Part shown: in pieces, positions 6,467-7,703 of the stretch
Layout of the letters: the number at the start of each line of letters is the position of its first letter
Position numbering within the stretch: the first letter of the stretch is position 1
Origin: Promethearchaeota archaeon
GTDB taxonomy: Archaea; Asgardarchaeota; Lokiarchaeia; Sigyniarchaeales; SOKP01
Assembly: GCA_030612905.1 (NCBI GenBank)
Contig: JAUWNA010000083.1
Span: 1-7,703 of the forward strand
Reading direction: 5' to 3'
Length of the DNA stretch: 7,703 bases
Notes under the pieces: model-generated
What the model saw: the letters and a program-made list of their open reading frames with translations, nothing else
Database searches by the model: none
Told to the model about the DNA's origin: nothing
Made by a program: the position numbers and the translations under genes

Positions 6467-6568
6467 TCAATCAGGGCTCCACATTCTTTTACATTCTTCT
6501 CTTTCAGCCTCATAATCGTAAAGTTTAAACCATTCGAAAATTTCCAATGCAAAATCTATAAATGCATT
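6467..6568 (-). pseudogene. Displaced C-terminal segment of the DJ-1/PfpI gene (+1 frame)
   Basis: Skipping one G of the run at 6569-6573 lets the DJ-1 protein continue after AKG with NAFIDFALEIFEWF and on to EECKRMWSPD, 33 residues, ending at a TGA at 6467-6469. The phrase with FIDFALEI after ITAKG is the conserved last helix of DJ-1/PfpI proteins, so this is original coding sequence. It is either a sequencing or assembly error in a homopolymer or a true mutation; a programmed shift is less likely. Confidence 0.8.
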
Positions 6569-7040
6569 CCCCCTTTGCTGTAATGATATTATTATCCTTA
6601 ACCATTCTCTCTTCAAGATAATTATATCTTGGAAAAGGATCTATTTCATTTTTTTCATCGTATTCTTGGGGTTCAACAGCAGCAGTGAATTTTATATTTT
6701 CCAAAATACCAGATTTTGCTAAAAATTCTGGACCCGCACATATTGCTGCTAATAATTTCTTTCCATTGTATAATTTTCTAATTAATTCCTTAAGTTCAAG
6801 ATGGAAAGGTCTTTCAAATCCTCCAGGAATTATTAGTCCATCAATTTCATTAACAAGATTTAAAGATTCTTTTACTGTTAAGTCAGGTTTGACTGTTAAT
6901 CCTGCTGAGCTTAAAACAAAGTCTTTATCATATGAAATATAGGTAATTTTTATGTTCTCATTTAGGTTCAAATAAGAACACACAAGAGCAATCTCGAAAT
7001 CAGCATAAGTATCATATAAAAAGCACAGTATATTTTTCAT
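6525..7040 (-). CDS. DJ-1/PfpI-family protein, 171 aa as read, C-terminus altered by frameshift
   Basis: The protein has the DJ-1/PfpI Rossmann-like fold. ILCFLYDTYADFE (4-16) holds the conserved glutamate E16 that pairs with the nucleophile. LIIPGG (69-74) is the conserved turn, and AAICAGP (98-104) is the nucleophile elbow with C101. Members are cysteine hydrolases, glyoxalases or deglycases, or redox-stress chaperones; the exact activity is not decidable. Family sequence is good up to AKG (155-157), then the frame reads 14 residues unlike the family and stops at 6525. One base further on, in another frame, the expected ending continues to 6467 (see the separate entry), giving about 190 residues, a normal length. 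The extra base lies in a run of five G on this strand. The start is an ATG after a TATA-like tract, without a Shine-Dalgarno site. It is divergent from the disulfide oxidoreductase gene. Confidence 0.85.
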   Translation of the reverse strand: MKNILCFLYDTYADFEIALVCSYLNLNENIKITYISYDKDFVLSSAGLTVKPDLTVKESLNLVNEIDGLIIPGGFERPFHLELKELIRKLYNGKKLLAAICAGPEFLAKSGILENIKFTAAVEPQEYDEKNEIDPFPRYNYLEERMVKDNNIITAKGECIYRFCIGNFRMV

Positions 7041-7060
7041 ATTATTACTTGAAATCTTAA

Positions 7061-7074
7061 AGTATTTTTAAAAG
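7061..7074 (-). promoter_or_regulatory. Putative TATA box for the DJ-1 gene
   Basis: On the minus strand this reads CTTTTAAAAATACT, about 21-34 bases upstream of the ATG at 7040, so the mRNA would be nearly leaderless. It overlaps one copy of a 14-bp repeat. Confidence 0.4.
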
Positions 7075-7077
7075 TTA
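7064..7077 (+). repeat. 14-bp direct repeat, copy 1
   Basis: ATTTTTAAAAGTTA, identical to the copy at 7111-7124, lies over the likely DJ-1 promoter. It may be a shared regulator site. Confidence 0.6.
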
Positions 7078-7110
7078 TTTAAAAAGCCAGTTTGAATTCT
7101 TAGAAAGGAC

Positions 7111-7124
7111 ATTTTTAAAAGTTA
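7111..7124 (+). repeat. 14-bp direct repeat, copy 2
   Basis: This is the second copy of ATTTTTAAAAGTTA, 47 bp from the first, in the middle of the divergent region between the DJ-1 and disulfide oxidoreductase genes. Confidence 0.6.
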
Positions 7125-7151
7125 ATATCGTAAAATCGATAATTAAGAATC

Positions 7152-7162
7152 TTTATAATTTA
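7152..7162 (+). promoter_or_regulatory. Putative TATA box for the disulfide oxidoreductase gene
   Basis: TTTATAATTTA precedes the ATG at 7230 by about 70 bases, predicting a leader of roughly 45 bases, long enough for the Shine-Dalgarno site seen there. Confidence 0.4.
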
Positions 7163-7218
7163 AATGGAAAACAATTTTAAGAGTAATTTCAAATATTCAC
7201 AATAGATTGAATATAATT

Positions 7219-7224
7219 GGTGAT
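7219..7224 (+). promoter_or_regulatory. Ribosome binding site of the disulfide oxidoreductase gene
   Basis: GGTGAT matches the archaeal anti-Shine-Dalgarno sequence and lies five bases before the ATG at 7230, fixing the start. Confidence 0.65.
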
Positions 7225-7229
7225 TTTTT

Positions 7230-7703
7230 ATGTTATTTTCCCAGAATGAACTTGATAATATTAAGAGAGAAATGATAAAATTAAAAGATATTATATCGTT
7301 AAAACTCTTTACTGATTTTAAAACTCAAGAGGATGGAAGTAAACTAAGAAGATGTATGTCTTGTGAAGGTACTTACGAATTATTAAAAACATTAGAAGAT
7401 GTATCAGGTGGAAAATTAAGTATAGAGGAATATTCAACGGAAGAAAACGAGGAAGACGCAAAGAAATATGATATTACTAGAATTCCAGCTATTTTATTTG
7501 TTGGCAAAGAAGGAAAGGTAGTCATTAAGTACTCAGCGACACCTGCCGGAGCGGAGTTAGCACCTTTTCTTAAAAGCCTTCAATACTTTTCGGGAGTGAG
7601 TCCATACTACAAAGATCAAATAGTATCCCACCTTAAGAAAATACCAAAGTCAAAAATGAAAATGTTTATCACTAAGACTTGTCCATATTGTCCTGCTACA
7701 GTT
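7230..7703 (+). CDS. Protein disulfide oxidoreductase, two thioredoxin-like domains, N-terminal 158 aa (cut by window end)
   Basis: The frame is open from an ATG at 7230 to the right edge, 158 codons. It resembles the Pyrococcus-type glutaredoxin-like PDO, which makes or reduces protein disulfides in archaeal cytosol. Domain one has CMSC (42-45), cis-proline in RIPAILF (84-90), and the segment YSATPAGAELAPFL (101-114), equivalent to the family's YFGLPAGHEFAAFL. Domain two starts with MKMFITKTCPYC (143-154); CPYC (151-154) is the usual active site of the C-terminal domain in PDO. About 70 more residues would complete a PDO of roughly 226. A longer fusion (for example the N-terminal module of an AhpF-like flavoprotein) cannot be excluded because the end is missing. 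The first-domain motif CMSC differs from the Pyrococcus CQYC. Its divergent partner is the DJ-1 gene. Confidence 0.85.
   Translation, partial: MLFSQNELDNIKREMIKLKDIISLKLFTDFKTQEDGSKLRRCMSCEGTYELLKTLEDVSGGKLSIEEYSTEENEEDAKKYDITRIPAILFVGKEGKVVIKYSATPAGAELAPFLKSLQYFSGVSPYYKDQIVSHLKKIPKSKMKMFITKTCPYCPATV

Noticed and set aside
6316..6552. 78-codon minus-strand frame over the end of the DJ-1 gene
   Set aside because: It is in a third frame, not the one that restores the DJ-1 C-terminus, and reads into the terminator region and the antisense of the transporter's tail.
7164..7205. 13-codon frame in the leader of the disulfide oxidoreductase gene
   Set aside because: It has no ribosome binding site and no regulatory codon pattern; it is within chance expectation.
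1..7703. CRISPR array, tRNA, transposon or phage signature
   Set aside because: No regularly spaced repeats, no cloverleaf-like sequence, no transposase or integrase motifs and no terminal inverted repeats were seen.

Overview
The window looks like archaeal DNA, most likely from an Asgard (Lokiarchaeia-type) archaeon. This is inferred from several features together. The DNA is AT-rich. Genes are preceded by TATA-like boxes 25-60 bases upstream, and ribosome binding sites, where present, have the form GGTG or GGTGAT. An Arf-like GTPase is joined to an N-terminal domain of longin or roadblock appearance, and the last gene is a Pyrococcus-type protein disulfide oxidoreductase. No rRNA, tRNA, CRISPR array, insertion sequence or phage gene is visible.

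Layout. (1) Positions 1-1043, minus strand: a 347-codon Arf-like GTPase with a clear P-loop but eroded switch motifs; it runs off the left edge at or within one codon of its end. (2) A 166-base divergent promoter region. (3) Positions 1210-2406, plus strand: a HEAT-repeat protein, a glutaredoxin-like protein and a ferredoxin:thioredoxin reductase catalytic subunit. The last two are separated by one base, and the ribosome binding site of the second lies inside the first. (4) A T-rich terminator, then an acidic 51-residue small protein (2525-2680) with its own TATA box. (5) Positions 2760-4763: two tandem paralogous HdrB/HdrD-like proteins with CCG cysteine motifs. (6) Positions 4936-6381: a GPH-family sugar:cation symporter. 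(7) Positions 6467-7040, minus strand: a DJ-1/PfpI-family protein whose C-terminus is displaced by a one-base frameshift in a run of five G. (8) From 7230 to the right edge, plus strand: the first 158 residues of a two-domain protein disulfide oxidoreductase, cut by the window end.

How it fits together. Five of the genes are thiol or iron-sulfur redox proteins (glutaredoxin, FTR catalytic subunit, two CCG proteins, disulfide oxidoreductase), and the DJ-1 protein has a reactive cysteine. The simplest inference is a thiol-reduction relay: ferredoxin electrons pass through the FTR subunit to the glutaredoxin. The CCG pair, whose non-cubane cluster sites resemble the disulfide-reducing site of heterodisulfide reductase, may act in the same or a parallel disulfide or quinone chemistry. 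The most unusual points are the matching loss of the fourth ferredoxin cysteine in both CCG paralogs, the further loss of one CCG cysteine in the second, the conserved-looking small protein between the two redox blocks, and the frameshifted DJ-1 gene.
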